The notes beneath the pieces were generated by a model, which was not told where the DNA came from, searched no databases, and was given only the letters and a program-made list of their open reading frames with translations. Positions 25,491-34,278 of a stretch of DNA of 64,000 bases are shown in pieces (the first letter of the stretch is position 1; the number at the start of each line of letters is the position of its first letter). Position numbers and translations under genes: made by a program. This stretch comes from CAADGU01 sp964467705 (GTDB taxonomy: Bacteria > Chloroflexota > Anaerolineae > Promineifilales > Promineifilaceae): positions 35,003-99,002 of the forward strand of contig CAYXUZ010000003.1 in the NCBI GenBank assembly GCA_964467705.1. The letters run 5' to 3'.

Positions 25491-25916
25491 TCAATCAGCA
25501 ACCCCCTTCTGGCCGATGATCCTGGTGATCTTGGCACGAATGAGCCATTCACCGGGGACACCGTTGCGACGGCCGTACTCCTCTGCCCGTGCCTCGCCCA
25601 TATAACGGGCGGCAATTTTGGTGGCCCAGGTCAACAGGTTGTACAAATCTTCGTCAATGGTCGCTGTCCCTTCCACCAGCACAAAGTCATAGGGCGGGTT
25701 TTCATTATCCACGCAGAGGGCGATACGGCCGTCGCGTTGCAGCCAGGCGGCTTTAGCCGACTTATGCCAGGTGGTGAAAACCAGTTCATCGCCGTCCAGC
25801 AAAAACCAGATGGGCACAACATGGGGACGGCCGTCGGCCCGCACCGTCGCCAGCTTCCCCGTGCGCGCCCCTTGTGACAAAAAAACACGAGCCTCATCCA
25901 CTGTCATGTCTTTCAT
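25491..25916 (-). CDS. PPOX-class flavin/F420-dependent split-barrel protein
   Basis: The 141-residue protein has the split-barrel pattern of pyridoxamine-phosphate-oxidase-like enzymes: GKLATVRADGRPHVVPIWFLLDGDELVFTTW near the start, RIALCVDNENPPYDFVLVEGTATI in the middle and ARYMGEARAEEY before a final strand. Members use FMN or coenzyme F420; which one cannot be decided here. It is the first gene of a two-gene unit with the deaminase-CYTH protein. Three ACGGCCGT copies occur in this short gene, visible as YGRRNG, DGRI and DGRPH. Confidence 0.87.
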   Translation of the reverse strand: MKDMTVDEARVFLSQGARTGKLATVRADGRPHVVPIWFLLDGDELVFTTWHKSAKAAWLQRDGRIALCVDNENPPYDFVLVEGTATIDEDLYNLLTWATKIAARYMGEARAEEYGRRNGVPGEWLIRAKITRIIGQKGVAD

Positions 25917-25953
25917 TACTAATTTCTCAAATCCGTCCGTTTACTATAATAAA

Positions 25954-26388
25954 TTACACAATCGTTGATGATGGGTCTGTTTTTAGCGCACCGTGCAACA
26001 ATTGCACAAAGGTTTGCCCTACTTTTGCAAAAAGTTCTGTTTCAACATCTTTGGTAAAATAACTGTCGCCACCCAGATCCCATTCATTTAGCATTTCTTT
26101 ACTAAGGGTAGCACCTTGCTCTTCTAACCATTCAAGAGCTTGTTGCGAAAATGTTGCTACCAGAGCCACTTGCTTATCTTCCCTCAAGTAATCATCTAGT
26201 CTTGGATAAACGATTCCGCTACCGCCGTGGGTTGCTTCAAACAACCAATGGTCTCTCAGGTTCATTAACCAGGAGTTCGGATCAGGGTATTTGTCAATTT
26301 CTCGAACGAGCAAATATAGCCATACTTCTAAGAGGCCATCAGATGTCCAGAACTCTTGGTTCCTAAAACTTGTGAATGAAGTTCCCAC
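25954..26388 (-). CDS. Hypothetical protein, 144 aa, unrecognised
   Basis: The protein has a pattern FTSFRNQEFWTSDGLLEVWL at the start, then REIDKYPDPNSWLMNLRDHW and GATLSKEMLNEWDLGG. It is soluble, acidic and rich in aromatic residues, in the style of small immunity or accessory proteins, but I cannot name a family. The coding sequence is visibly AT-richer than its neighbours and carries no ACGGCCGT copy, both consistent with recent arrival. No partner toxin is seen beside it. Confidence 0.55.
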   Translation of the reverse strand: MGTSFTSFRNQEFWTSDGLLEVWLYLLVREIDKYPDPNSWLMNLRDHWLFEATHGGSGIVYPRLDDYLREDKQVALVATFSQQALEWLEEQGATLSKEMLNEWDLGGDSYFTKDVETELFAKVGQTFVQLLHGALKTDPSSTIV

Positions 26389-26489
26389 AATATTTCATAT
26401 CCTGTGCCTTGAGATCAGGCTGATCTTCACACCACTCTGGTGTGGCTCACTCCTAGACAAGTCGTAACTGTTAAGTGATAAATCTCCAA

Positions 26490-27032
26490 CTACAACCCTT
26501 CCACCACCAGATCGGCCTTGCAGAGGTTCTCGAATACTTTAATGTCCAGACGGTTGGGCCGCCAGGCGTAGACGTAGTTGTAAATGGGGTCCCAAAAGAT
26601 GACCCACACGGCGATACCCACAAACCCGGCCAGCGCGCCGCTGACCTGTTCTAACTCAGGTATGACATTTACCAGGAGAATGGTGAAGAGGATCAATACG
26701 ACCGCAATCACAATGGCGCTAATCGTTTCGCGGTAGCTACCCACGCGCAGTTCATCAATGACCTGTTGGTTTTCGACAATTTGGGCGGCACAATAGCGGT
26801 CTAATGCTGCTTTGAGCGTGGGTTGGGTGTCCGGGGTCACGGCCGTTGCTGGCAGTTGAATCCGTAACCGGGTGGGATCGCCTAACTCATGCGGCACCAG
26901 GCGCAGGCGGTGGGTCACTTCATCAATGCCAGACCAATAGCGGCTGTCCGGGTCAAACGGGTTGGCCGCCGGTTCGGCGAAAAACTCTTCCATGTTGTTC
27001 AGTTTGATGGTGATTTCATTTTGTTCTGACAT
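26490..27032 (-). CDS. Two-TM membrane protein, unknown function
   Basis: ATG 27032 with AAGGAG eight bases upstream gives 180 residues; the longer frame would run back through the promoter and a stutter element. The N-terminal 95 residues are soluble (EITIKLNNMEEFFAEPAANP, RYWSGIDEVTHRLRLVPHEL). Two membrane segments follow at about residues 108-130 and 135-155, then a short basic end (NRLDIKVFENLCKADLVV). I do not recognise the family. It is divergent from the nucleoside phosphorylase gene with back-to-back -10 boxes. Confidence 0.65.
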   Translation of the reverse strand: MSEQNEITIKLNNMEEFFAEPAANPFDPDSRYWSGIDEVTHRLRLVPHELGDPTRLRIQLPATAVTPDTQPTLKAALDRYCAAQIVENQQVIDELRVGSYRETISAIVIAVVLILFTILLVNVIPELEQVSGALAGFVGIAVWVIFWDPIYNYVYAWRPNRLDIKVFENLCKADLVVEGL

Positions 27033-27053
27033 GAGGCATCTCCTTTCGGCTGG

Positions 27054-27077
27054 ATTATAGCGGAATCCTGTTATAAT
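27054..27077. promoter_or_regulatory. Back-to-back -10 boxes of divergent genes
   Basis: TATAAT is present rightward at 27072-27077 and leftward at 27059-27054. They suit the nucleoside phosphorylase and the two-TM gene respectively. Clear -35 boxes were not identified. Confidence 0.45.
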
Positions 27078-27088
27078 CGGGAAAAGGT

Positions 27089-27146
27089 GCAAGTGGCAGG
27101 TAGCAAGTGGCACGTGATTACCTGCAACATGCCACCTGCCACTTGC
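27089..27146. repeat. Stutter hairpin, word GCAAGTGGCAGGT, in a 5' leader
   Basis: GCAAGTGGCAGGT (27089-27101) is the exact complement of 27134-27146, with partial extra copies between. It lies between the -10 box and the start codon of the nucleoside phosphorylase gene, so it would fold in the mRNA leader. Confidence 0.8.
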
Positions 27147-27162
27147 AACAAGGATCAACTCC

Positions 27163-28458
27163 ATGCGCATGGTAGACATTATCGAGAAAAAACGCGACGG
27201 CCGTGACCTGACCACCGACGAAATCACCTGGTTCATTCACGAACTGACGGCCGACCGCGTCCCCGATTACCAGACGGCGGCGCTGCTGATGGCAATTTAT
27301 TTGCAGGGCATGAGCCGCCGGGAAACGGTTGACCTGACGCTGGCGATGGCCCGCTCCGGCGACCAGCTAGACCTGCACGATGTGGCTCCCTTTGTGGTAG
27401 ACAAACATTCCTCCGGCGGTGTAGGTGACAAGACGACGCTGGTGGTGCAGCCGTTGGTGGCCGCCTGTGGTGTGCCGGTGGGCAAGATGAGTGGACGCGG
27501 CCTGGGTTCCAGCGGCGGCACGTTGGACAAGATGGAATCGTTTAGCGGCTGGTCGTCGGCGATGCCGCTGGCGCAGTTCAAACGGCAGTTGGCGGAGATT
27601 GGGCTGGTGCTGGCCGGGCAAACGGCCGTGCTCGCCCCGGCTGACGGCAAATTGTACGCTCTGCGGGATGTCACCGGTACGGTCGCCAGCACACCGCTCA
27701 TTGCCGCCTCCATCATGTCCAAAAAGCTGGCGGCGGGGGCCGACGCCATTGTGCTGGATGTAAAAATGGGCAGCGGCGCGTTTATGCCCACGGTGGAAAG
27801 TGCCCGTGAACTGGCGCGGATTATGGTGGATATTGGTGCGGACGCTGGCCGCAAAACCGTCGCGCTTATTTCCGACATGAACCAGCCGCTTGGCCACGCC
27901 ATCGGCAATGCGCTGGAAGTGAAAGAGGCCATTGCCACGCTGCAAGGGGATGGCCCGGCCGATTTTTGGGCGCACTGCCTGGAAGTGGCGGCCCATATGC
28001 TGCTGCTGGCCGGGAAGGCAGATAACCTGGATACAGCTAAAGAATTGGTCACGAAAGTGCGCAATAACGGCCGTGCCCTGCAAAAATTCCGCGACATGGT
28101 GACGTTGCAGGGGGGCGACGGCCGTCAGGTAGATAACCCCGATTTGCTGCCCAAAGCGCGACTGGTGGAGCCTATTCTTGCACCCCAAACAGGCACGGTG
28201 GCGGCCATTGATACGGCGGCTGTCGGGTGGGCGGCCGTGCATCTGGGTGGTGGCCGGTTGGTTAAAAGCGACCAGATTGACCATGCGGTGGGTTTCATCC
28301 TGCGCGCCAAAGTGGGCGACCAGTTTGAAGCGGGCGAGTCTCTGGGCGAAATTCATGCCAACGATGCGGACAAGCTGGCCCATGCACGGCAGGAATTATT
28401 GGCAGCAATTCAGTGGGCAGAGGGTGAGGTACGGCCGTTGCCCCACTTTTATTCGTGA
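27163..28458 (+). CDS. pdp: Pyrimidine-nucleoside / thymidine phosphorylase
   Basis: The 431-residue enzyme splits thymidine or uridine with phosphate to give the base and (deoxy)ribose-1-phosphate. The family signature is complete: DKHSSGGVGDKTTLVVQPLV near residue 84, SGRGLGSSGGTLDKMESF, SIMSKKLAAGADAIVLDVKMGSGAFM and the C-terminal lipoyl-like domain with AVGFILRAKVGDQFEAG. Whether it is strictly thymidine-specific (DeoA) or broad (Pdp) is not clear; the length suits either. AAGG nine bases before ATG 27163 supports the start. The long leader contains a stutter hairpin. Confidence 0.94.
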   Translation: MRMVDIIEKKRDGRDLTTDEITWFIHELTADRVPDYQTAALLMAIYLQGMSRRETVDLTLAMARSGDQLDLHDVAPFVVDKHSSGGVGDKTTLVVQPLVAACGVPVGKMSGRGLGSSGGTLDKMESFSGWSSAMPLAQFKRQLAEIGLVLAGQTAVLAPADGKLYALRDVTGTVASTPLIAASIMSKKLAAGADAIVLDVKMGSGAFMPTVESARELARIMVDIGADAGRKTVALISDMNQPLGHAIGNALEVKEAIATLQGDGPADFWAHCLEVAAHMLLLAGKADNLDTAKELVTKVRNNGRALQKFRDMVTLQGGDGRQVDNPDLLPKARLVEPILAPQTGTVAAIDTAAVGWAAVHLGGGRLVKSDQIDHAVGFILRAKVGDQFEAGESLGEIHANDADKLAHARQELLAAIQWAEGEVRPLPHFYS

Positions 28459-28459
28459 T

Positions 28460-28524
28460 CTAGTGTTTTTGTGTCTTTGTGCTTAAGTTTCTTAATCACA
28501 CAAACACTAAATCACACAAACACT
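28460..28524. repeat. Stutter hairpin, word TCACACAAACACTAAA, up to a start codon
   Basis: TAGTGTTTTTGTGTCTTTGTG is followed by two copies of ATCACACAAACACT, an imperfect foldback running from just after the phosphorylase stop to the patatin ATG at 28525. No ribosome binding site is present for the patatin gene. Confidence 0.72.
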
Positions 28525-29355
28525 ATGAAACTCGGCTTGGTACTTGGTGGGGGCGGGGCCAGAGGCGCGGCGCATATTGGCGTACTGCTGGAATTGGCGC
28601 GGCTGGGGGTGCAGCCAGACCTGGTAGTGGGCACGAGCATAGGCGGTCTGCTGGGGGCGCTGCTGGCCGCCGGGCAGTCGGCCGAGCAGATGCTGGACTT
28701 TTTCCAACAATTTAATCTGGAACAGCTATACCGCCCCGCCGATTTGCGCATTCCAGCATTGGTCAGCAACCGGCGCGTGGAAAAACGGCTGGAGCAGACG
28801 ATTGGCCGCCCCACTTTTGCCGACCTGAAAATCCCCCTGGCGGTGGTGGCTACCGACCTGGTTTCGCGCCAGGAGGTAGTGTTGAAGGAAGGGGACGTGA
28901 TTACGGCCGTGCTGGCCACCATTGCCATCCCCGTCGCCCTGCCCCCGGTGGAGATGGGCGACATGGTGTTGGTGGATGGCGGCGTGAAAAACAACACCCC
29001 GTTTAATGTGGCGCGGCAGTTGGGGGCGGAGTATGTATTGGCCGTAGACCTGACGAACACGGAACCTTATGCGCCGATGCAGCGACGCTACGGCCGTACC
29101 GGGCCACTCACCAAAGCGGCGGAACTGGTGCAGCGCAATGAACTATGGTGGGTGCTGGCGGCCACACTGGATGTGATCACCGCCCAAACGATGGAAAAAC
29201 ACCTGGCCGAAAACCCACCCGACCTGCTCCTGCAACCGGAAATTGGCACCATTGGTCTGTTCGATTTTCATCGCTGGCAGGAAGGCGTATCGGCGGGGCG
29301 CACGGCCGTGTGGCAGGTTGAGCACGTGTTACAAGAGGTTATCGGTAAACGGTAA
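28525..29355 (+). CDS. Patatin-like phospholipase (serine esterase)
   Basis: The 276-residue protein has all patatin landmarks: GGGGARGAAHIGVL (oxyanion hole) near residue 8, GTSIGG (nucleophile serine) near residue 37, and VDGGVKNNTPF (catalytic Asp) near residue 151. It matches the RssA/NTE-like bacterial class and would hydrolyse acyl lipids. ATG 28525 is used because the longer frame would translate the stutter element. The C-terminal 60 residues are helical. It lies close behind the nucleoside phosphorylase gene but has no functional link to it. Confidence 0.92.
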   Translation: MKLGLVLGGGGARGAAHIGVLLELARLGVQPDLVVGTSIGGLLGALLAAGQSAEQMLDFFQQFNLEQLYRPADLRIPALVSNRRVEKRLEQTIGRPTFADLKIPLAVVATDLVSRQEVVLKEGDVITAVLATIAIPVALPPVEMGDMVLVDGGVKNNTPFNVARQLGAEYVLAVDLTNTEPYAPMQRRYGRTGPLTKAAELVQRNELWWVLAATLDVITAQTMEKHLAENPPDLLLQPEIGTIGLFDFHRWQEGVSAGRTAVWQVEHVLQEVIGKR

Positions 29356-29380
29356 TCGCTCATCAGCATTTGGTTGGGCA

Positions 29381-29797
29381 TTACAAATTGCGGTTGAGAG
29401 AGATGCAGTCCGCAATCAAGGCAGGCAAATTGGGGGCGGTAAAGGTGATACCCGGCGCAGGCAGACGATTGTGTTTAATATGAGGGGCCTCGTGGTAATG
29501 GTGTGGAAATGTTGTGGCTAATTTCGGATTTTCTGGGTGAGGCTGGGCGTCATACCAGCGGATTTTTTCGCCCTCAGCATACACAGCATAGCTGTAGTCC
29601 AGGATTTCACCATCACTCAGGTCGAGATATTCAAATATCCGCAGTTCGAGGCCATTAAGGAAATAGACGCTGCCCCGAATGAAGGCTGTTTGGGCGCTGT
29701 TGGTATACAAATGTACGGTTGAGTGCGATATTTCAGGATGTTGCTCTGCTAATGAATAGAGCAATTTTTCATAATCAGCAGCGGAAAAGGTGGTCAT
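29381..29797 (-). CDS. Toxin-like protein of the DUF6516 (TumE) type
   Basis: The 138-residue protein matches the DUF6516 pattern as I recall it: HLYTNSAQTAFIRGSVYFLNG, LRIFEYLDL, then DYSYAVYAEGEKIRWYDAQP with HPENPKLATTFPHHYHE. The HPE...TFPHH run is the family's hallmark. Such proteins are proposed toxins of toxin-antitoxin pairs. The start overlaps the upstream partner by four bases, as usual for such modules. No ACGGCCGT copy occurs in the pair. The assignment is from remembered motifs, so I give it moderate confidence. Confidence 0.7.
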   Translation of the reverse strand: MTTFSAADYEKLLYSLAEQHPEISHSTVHLYTNSAQTAFIRGSVYFLNGLELRIFEYLDLSDGEILDYSYAVYAEGEKIRWYDAQPHPENPKLATTFPHHYHEAPHIKHNRLPAPGITFTAPNLPALIADCISLNRNL

Positions 29798-30099
29798 GAA
29801 TTCACAGTCAAGAAAGGCTCGGCCGGACGTAAGCGTAACAGGGAACCATTTTGTTGCTTTAAGGCAGTTACTCGTTCATCAGAAATCTGTTTTAGAGCGG
29901 ATTGTCGCTTGGACCACAGTTTATAATGACCGGCCCATTCAGCGAATTCTTCACCATGTTCGCCATCATCCAGTAACCCGTGACTGTATAATTCATAGAA
30001 ATGCGCTGAACTGAGCCAGTAACGGCGTTCAAATTTATGCAAACCCTGTTCAGCAACTTGCAGGTCTTCCAAAATATCGCTTAATGTTAGAGTTGTCAT
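29794..30099 (-). CDS. Putative antitoxin partner of the DUF6516 protein
   Basis: The 101-residue helical protein (SDILEDLQVAEQGLHKFERRYWLSS..., LSSAHFYELYSHGLL) lies directly upstream of and overlaps the toxin-like gene. No helix-turn-helix motif is obvious, so it may neutralise by direct binding, not by repression. The C-terminal 30 residues (ALKQISDERVTALKQQ) look coiled. Function is inferred only from position, size and overlap. Confidence 0.6.
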   Translation of the reverse strand: MTTLTLSDILEDLQVAEQGLHKFERRYWLSSAHFYELYSHGLLDDGEHGEEFAEWAGHYKLWSKRQSALKQISDERVTALKQQNGSLLRLRPAEPFLTVNS

Positions 30100-30205
30100 A
30101 TCCTTACCTCATTTGAATGATCAGGCAAACCCATCTTACTAGCAGACAGATGGCAAGTCAATTTATACCAAAGTGTAAGCGAAATGCAGACAAGAGGAGG
30201 CAGAG

Positions 30206-30949
30206 ATGATCGCACTGGGCATAGACATTGGCGGGTCGGGCATTAAGGGGGCGCTGGTGGATACGGAGACGGGTGAATTGGTTAGCGAGCGCATCCGTAT
30301 GGATACACCCAATCCGTCTACACCGGCGGCGTGTATTCAGGTCATTCGCCAGATCACGGAGACGCTTAATTATCGCGGGCCGATGGGGGTGGGCAGTCCG
30401 GGTATTGCCATCCATGGGGTGCTGTACAGTGCCGCGAACATTGATAAGGGGTGGATTGGGTTCAATGCGCAGGAAGCGATTGCGCGGGAGACGGGCTGCA
30501 CGGCCGTTGTCCATAACGACGCCGACGTGGCGGCCGTAGCCGAACACCATTTTGGCGCGGGGCACAACCAGCCGGGGGTGGTGATGATGTTCACGTTAGG
30601 CACGGGGATTGGCTCGGCGATGTTTGTGGACGGCCGTCTCGTCCCCAACCTGGAACTGGGCCACCTCTACCTGCGCAGCATGAAAATGGACGCCGAAAAT
30701 TACACCTCTGACCGCATCCGCGCCGAACGAAAATTAAACTGGAAAAAGTGGGGTGAACGGCTGGATGTCTATTTCCGGCACATTGAATTCCTCTTTTCGC
30801 CAGAACTGATCATCATTGGTGGCGGGGTGAGCAAAAAACACGACAAGTTCCTGAAGTACATCAAAACACGGGCCAAAATAGTGCCGGCAGAACTGCGGAA
30901 CGAGGCGGGGATTGTGGGGGCGGCGGTAACGGCCGTATCGTTTCATTGA
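30206..30949 (+). CDS. ppgK: Polyphosphate glucokinase (ROK family)
   Basis: The 247-residue kinase has the ROK ATP site GIDIGGSGIKGALVD at the start, the substrate Asp region VVHNDADVAAVAEHHFGAG, FTLGTGIGSAMFVDGRLVPN and the PpgK-type NLELGHLYLR. The second half carries RKLNWKKWGERLDVYF and PELIIIGGGVSKKHDKF, characteristic of polyphosphate glucokinases, which phosphorylate glucose (sometimes glucosamine or mannose) with polyphosphate. AGAGGAGGCAGAG gives a strong ribosome binding site. It heads the amino-sugar region and could phosphorylate sugars released there, but its place in that pathway is inference. Confidence 0.9.
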   Translation: MIALGIDIGGSGIKGALVDTETGELVSERIRMDTPNPSTPAACIQVIRQITETLNYRGPMGVGSPGIAIHGVLYSAANIDKGWIGFNAQEAIARETGCTAVVHNDADVAAVAEHHFGAGHNQPGVVMMFTLGTGIGSAMFVDGRLVPNLELGHLYLRSMKMDAENYTSDRIRAERKLNWKKWGERLDVYFRHIEFLFSPELIIIGGGVSKKHDKFLKYIKTRAKIVPAELRNEAGIVGAAVTAVSFH

Positions 30950-30979
30950 CATGTTTTGGCTTGCCTGCTAAACTCCTTA

Positions 30980-30998
30980 GTAAGTTTAATAAACTTAC
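30980..30998. promoter_or_regulatory. Operator palindrome upstream of the ROK repressor gene
   Basis: GTAAGTTTAATAAACTTAC is a perfect 8-base inverted repeat with a 3-base centre, 24 bases before the repressor start. It has the shape of NagC/XylR-type ROK operators (T/A-rich with TTT and AAA halves). It probably mediates autoregulation of the amino-sugar locus. I did not find a second clear copy before the other genes of the locus. Confidence 0.75.
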
Positions 30999-31022
30999 AA
31001 AGATAAGTGAGCGGGCAAACCG

Positions 31023-32168
31023 ATGGAAAAAGCCACCCACCAACTGACCAAACAACATAACTCTCGTCTCATTTTGAAGATGATTTATAACCAGCAAGAG
31101 ATTAGCCGGGCGGATATTGCCCGCGAGACGAGCCTGACGCGCACGACCGTTTCCAGCATTGTGGCCGATTTGATGGACGAGGGGTTGGTACTGGAAACCG
31201 GCCATGGCCCCTCGATTGGCGGCAAACCACCGCGTTTACTGCGGCTGGCGGAGGGGGCGCGGCAGTTGCTCTGTCTGGATTTGAGCGCCAGCTATTTCCG
31301 GGGGGCGCTGGTCAATTTGCGGGGAGAGATTGTGCGGCGGGTGGATGTGGCTGTAGACGGCCGTACCGCCACCGCCGCCCTCGCCTTAGTCCACGACCTG
31401 CTCGGCCAACTACTGGCCCAAACCAACGCCCCCATTTTGGGCATTGGCATCGGCACGCCTGGCCTGGTGGACGCCACTGGCGGCATTGTTCTGGATGCGG
31501 TGAACCTGGGCTGGCATGAGTTACCGCTGCGCACTTTGCTGGAAGCGCAATATGGCCTGCCCGTCTACGTGGGCAATGACAGCCATGTGGCCGCGCTGGC
31601 CTCTTACTCCTTTGACCCCCATGAAACGGACAATCTGGTGTTGATCAAAGCCGGGCGTGGCATTGGCGCGGGCATTGTGTTAGGTGGGCAGTTGTATGTG
31701 GGCGATGGCTTCGGTGCGGGTGAGATTGGGCATGTAAGGGTAGTAGAAAATGGGGAGTTGTGCAGTTGTGGGAATTGCGGCTGTCTGGAAACGGTGGCCA
31801 GCATTCGCGGCATTTTGCAGCAAATGGCCACCTACACAGGCCAACCTGCTCCCACGTGGGAAGAGGTGCTGACGGCCGTGCAACAGGGTGACAGTGTGGC
31901 CCAGGCCGTTTTGCAGCAGGCAGGGGCACACATGGGCACGGCCGTTGCCTACCTGATCAGCATCCTCAACGTGCGCCAGATTGTGATTGCCGGGCAAATG
32001 GTTCGCGCCGGTACACCATTTTTGGTGGGTCTACAAACGGCCGTGAACCAACGTGTGCTGCCGGCGATGGCCGCTGGTACCCAAATCAGTTACACCACAT
32101 TGGGGGATGATGTCGTGTTGATGGGCGCGTCAGCCCTGGTATTGAAGCAGCAGTTGGGCGTCATTTAA
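31023..32168 (+). CDS. ROK family transcriptional repressor (NagC/XylR type)
   Basis: The 381-residue protein has an N-terminal winged helix-turn-helix (SRADIARETSLTRTTVSSIVADLMDEGLV, residues about 28-56) followed by a ROK sugar-sensing domain: GIGIGTPGLVD, YVGNDSHVAALA, GRGIGAGIVLGGQL, GEIGHV and the zinc motif CSCGNCGCLE. In this family binding of a sugar or sugar phosphate releases DNA. The position between glucokinase and chitinase, and the palindrome just upstream, argue that it controls chitin/GlcNAc use. The likely effector is GlcNAc or GlcNAc-6-phosphate; that is inference. Confidence 0.92.
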   Translation: MEKATHQLTKQHNSRLILKMIYNQQEISRADIARETSLTRTTVSSIVADLMDEGLVLETGHGPSIGGKPPRLLRLAEGARQLLCLDLSASYFRGALVNLRGEIVRRVDVAVDGRTATAALALVHDLLGQLLAQTNAPILGIGIGTPGLVDATGGIVLDAVNLGWHELPLRTLLEAQYGLPVYVGNDSHVAALASYSFDPHETDNLVLIKAGRGIGAGIVLGGQLYVGDGFGAGEIGHVRVVENGELCSCGNCGCLETVASIRGILQQMATYTGQPAPTWEEVLTAVQQGDSVAQAVLQQAGAHMGTAVAYLISILNVRQIVIAGQMVRAGTPFLVGLQTAVNQRVLPAMAAGTQISYTTLGDDVVLMGASALVLKQQLGVI

Positions 32169-32321
32169 CGTCGCCCCGGTTGGTGACGCCAAAGGAGCCG
32201 CCAATGGCAATGAACTGAAAACGATCCAGCACATTGACAATTGATAGACAGCTAATTTTGTTCGTGTACGGAGCAGCATAGCAGCGGGTTGAAGTAAGCA
32301 TCGCCCGTAGAGGAGGTTCAC

Positions 32322-34157
32322 ATGAAAAGCAAATTCTCCGCTACCGTCATGATGATTTTTATGTTTGCGGCGCTATTTTTACTGCTCAATTTGAGCCGGG
32401 TGCAGGCCCAAAGTGCGCCTCAGTGGCAACCATACACAGCTTATGCGACGAACAGCCTGGTGAGTTACCAGGGCGTGACGTACCGTTGTCTGCAAGGGCA
32501 TACAACCTTGCCCGGTTGGGAACCGCCAAATGTCCCGGCTTTATGGCAGCCGGTATCTGGCAACCCTACCGTGACCGCGCCGCCACCGACGGCAACAGCC
32601 ACTTCCCTGCCACCCACCGCTACCTCACCAGGGAACACGGCCACGCCAACAGGTGTGCCGCCTACGGCCGTGCCCCCCACTCCAACCCCAGGCAGCGGCG
32701 GTTGTACGGCGCCGGCCTGGCAACCATCGGCCATTTACACTAATGGGCACCAGGTTTCACACAACGGCCGTCAATGGCAGGCGAAATGGTGGACACAGGG
32801 CGAAGAGCCGGGCACGACCGGGCAGTGGGGTGTATGGACAGATTTAGGCCCCTGCACCATTGTGCCTACGAGTACGCCGGGGCCAACCAACACGCCCTTA
32901 CCGACCAATACCCCTGGCCCGTCACCCACGCCTTGCCCCGATTGTGGCGGGGATAAAGAAGTGGTGGCTTATTTTACCCAGTGGGGTATCTACGGCCGTA
33001 ACTATCATGTCAAGAATATCGTCACCAGCGGCTCTGCCGAGGACATCACCGTCATCAACTATGCCTTTGCCAACATCGTCAACGGGGAATGTATTATGAC
33101 CACAGCCCCTGGTGTAATGGACGCCTATGCCGACTACCAAAAAAGCTACAGCGCCGCCGACAGTGTGGACGGCGTCGCCGATACCTGGGATCAACCGCTG
33201 CGCGGCAACTTTAACCAGCTAAGAAAACTGAAACAGATGTATCCGCACATCAAGATACTCATTTCCATCGGCGGTTGGACCTGGTCAAAGGGCTTTTCCG
33301 ATGCGGCGCTGACGCCGCAGTCCCGACAGCAGGTGGTGGAATCGTGCATTGACATTTACATTCACGGCAATTTGCCGGTACAGGATAATGCCGGTGGGCC
33401 AGGCGCAGCTGCCGGTGTGTTTGATGGCATTGATATTGATTGGGAATATCCGGCAATGCCAGGGGACCCCGGCACGCCTTACCGCCCCGAAGATACAGAA
33501 AATTTCACGCTGCTGTTGCAAGAGTTCCGCACCCAATTAGATGCCATTGATCCCAATTTGCTGCTGACCATTGCCTCGCCGGCCGGGGTGGACAAGTATG
33601 AAAAGATTGAATTGGACCAAATTCACCAATACCTGGATTGGATCAACATTATGACCTATGACATGCACGGCGGTTGGGAGAATGTAACCAATTTCCATGC
33701 CCCGGTGTACCCGTCGCCTCAAGACCCCTCTGTTTATCCGGCTAACACGTATTCCATAAACACGGCCGTGCAAGCCTACCTGGCCGCGGGCATACCGGCT
33801 AATAAGATCATCGTTGGGGTGCCCTTTTACGGCCGTGGCTGGCAAGGGGTGAACAATACTAACAACGGCCTCTATCAACCGGCCAGCGGCCCGGCTCCCG
33901 GTACCTATGAGGCTGGCGTTGACGATTACAAAGTGTTGAAAAACTTGACCTATCCTCAGTACCGTGATCCCATTACCGGCGCTTTCTGGATTTTCAACGG
34001 CTCCGTTTTCTGGAGCTATGATGATCCTGTTTCCATAGCCAACAAGATGAATTATGTCAACAGTTATGGGCTGCGCGGGGCAATGGTCTGGTCGTTGGAC
34101 GGAGACGATGCCAATGGTACATTGATGACGGCCGTGCGTAACGGATTAGGCAATTGA
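32322..34157 (+). CDS. Secreted GH18 chitinase with two CBM5/12 chitin-binding modules
   Basis: The 611-residue protein has a signal peptide ending near QAQS (residue 30), a CBM5/12 module at about 35-80 (WQPYTAYATNSLVSYQGVTY), a Thr/Pro linker, a second such module at about 128-178 (WQPSAIYTNGHQVSHNGRQW), another linker, and a GH18 catalytic domain from about 207. The catalytic signature DGIDIDWEYP is near residue 367, with ILISIGGWTWS and INIMTYDMHGGW and GVPFYGRGW. It cleaves chitin to oligosaccharides outside the cell. AGAGGAGG supplies a strong ribosome binding site. It is the entry enzyme of the amino-sugar locus. Confidence 0.96.
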   Translation: MKSKFSATVMMIFMFAALFLLLNLSRVQAQSAPQWQPYTAYATNSLVSYQGVTYRCLQGHTTLPGWEPPNVPALWQPVSGNPTVTAPPPTATATSLPPTATSPGNTATPTGVPPTAVPPTPTPGSGGCTAPAWQPSAIYTNGHQVSHNGRQWQAKWWTQGEEPGTTGQWGVWTDLGPCTIVPTSTPGPTNTPLPTNTPGPSPTPCPDCGGDKEVVAYFTQWGIYGRNYHVKNIVTSGSAEDITVINYAFANIVNGECIMTTAPGVMDAYADYQKSYSAADSVDGVADTWDQPLRGNFNQLRKLKQMYPHIKILISIGGWTWSKGFSDAALTPQSRQQVVESCIDIYIHGNLPVQDNAGGPGAAAGVFDGIDIDWEYPAMPGDPGTPYRPEDTENFTLLLQEFRTQLDAIDPNLLLTIASPAGVDKYEKIELDQIHQYLDWINIMTYDMHGGWENVTNFHAPVYPSPQDPSVYPANTYSINTAVQAYLAAGIPANKIIVGVPFYGRGWQGVNNTNNGLYQPASGPAPGTYEAGVDDYKVLKNLTYPQYRDPITGAFWIFNGSVFWSYDDPVSIANKMNYVNSYGLRGAMVWSLDGDDANGTLMTAVRNGLGN

Positions 34158-34191
34158 TAAAAAACCATAACCGTACACGTATTGGAACCTC

Positions 34192-34237
34192 CCTCACCCC
34201 TGCCCAGTTTGTATGAGGCAGGGGTGAGGCAACCCCT
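34192..34237 (+). terminator. Hairpin after the chitinase gene
   Basis: CCTCACCCCTGCC (34192-34204) pairs perfectly with 34217-34229, followed shortly by CCCCTTTT. It lies 35 bases after the chitinase stop and may cut down readthrough into the hexosaminidase gene. Confidence 0.6.
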
Positions 34238-34278
34238 TTTAGGAATCATGGTTTATTTGTAACGGGAGAAAGGGTGAT

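Noticed and set aside
27297..28383. Two long leftward ORFs opposite the nucleoside phosphorylase
   Set aside because: They have no family-like motifs and mirror a fully conserved enzyme on the other strand.
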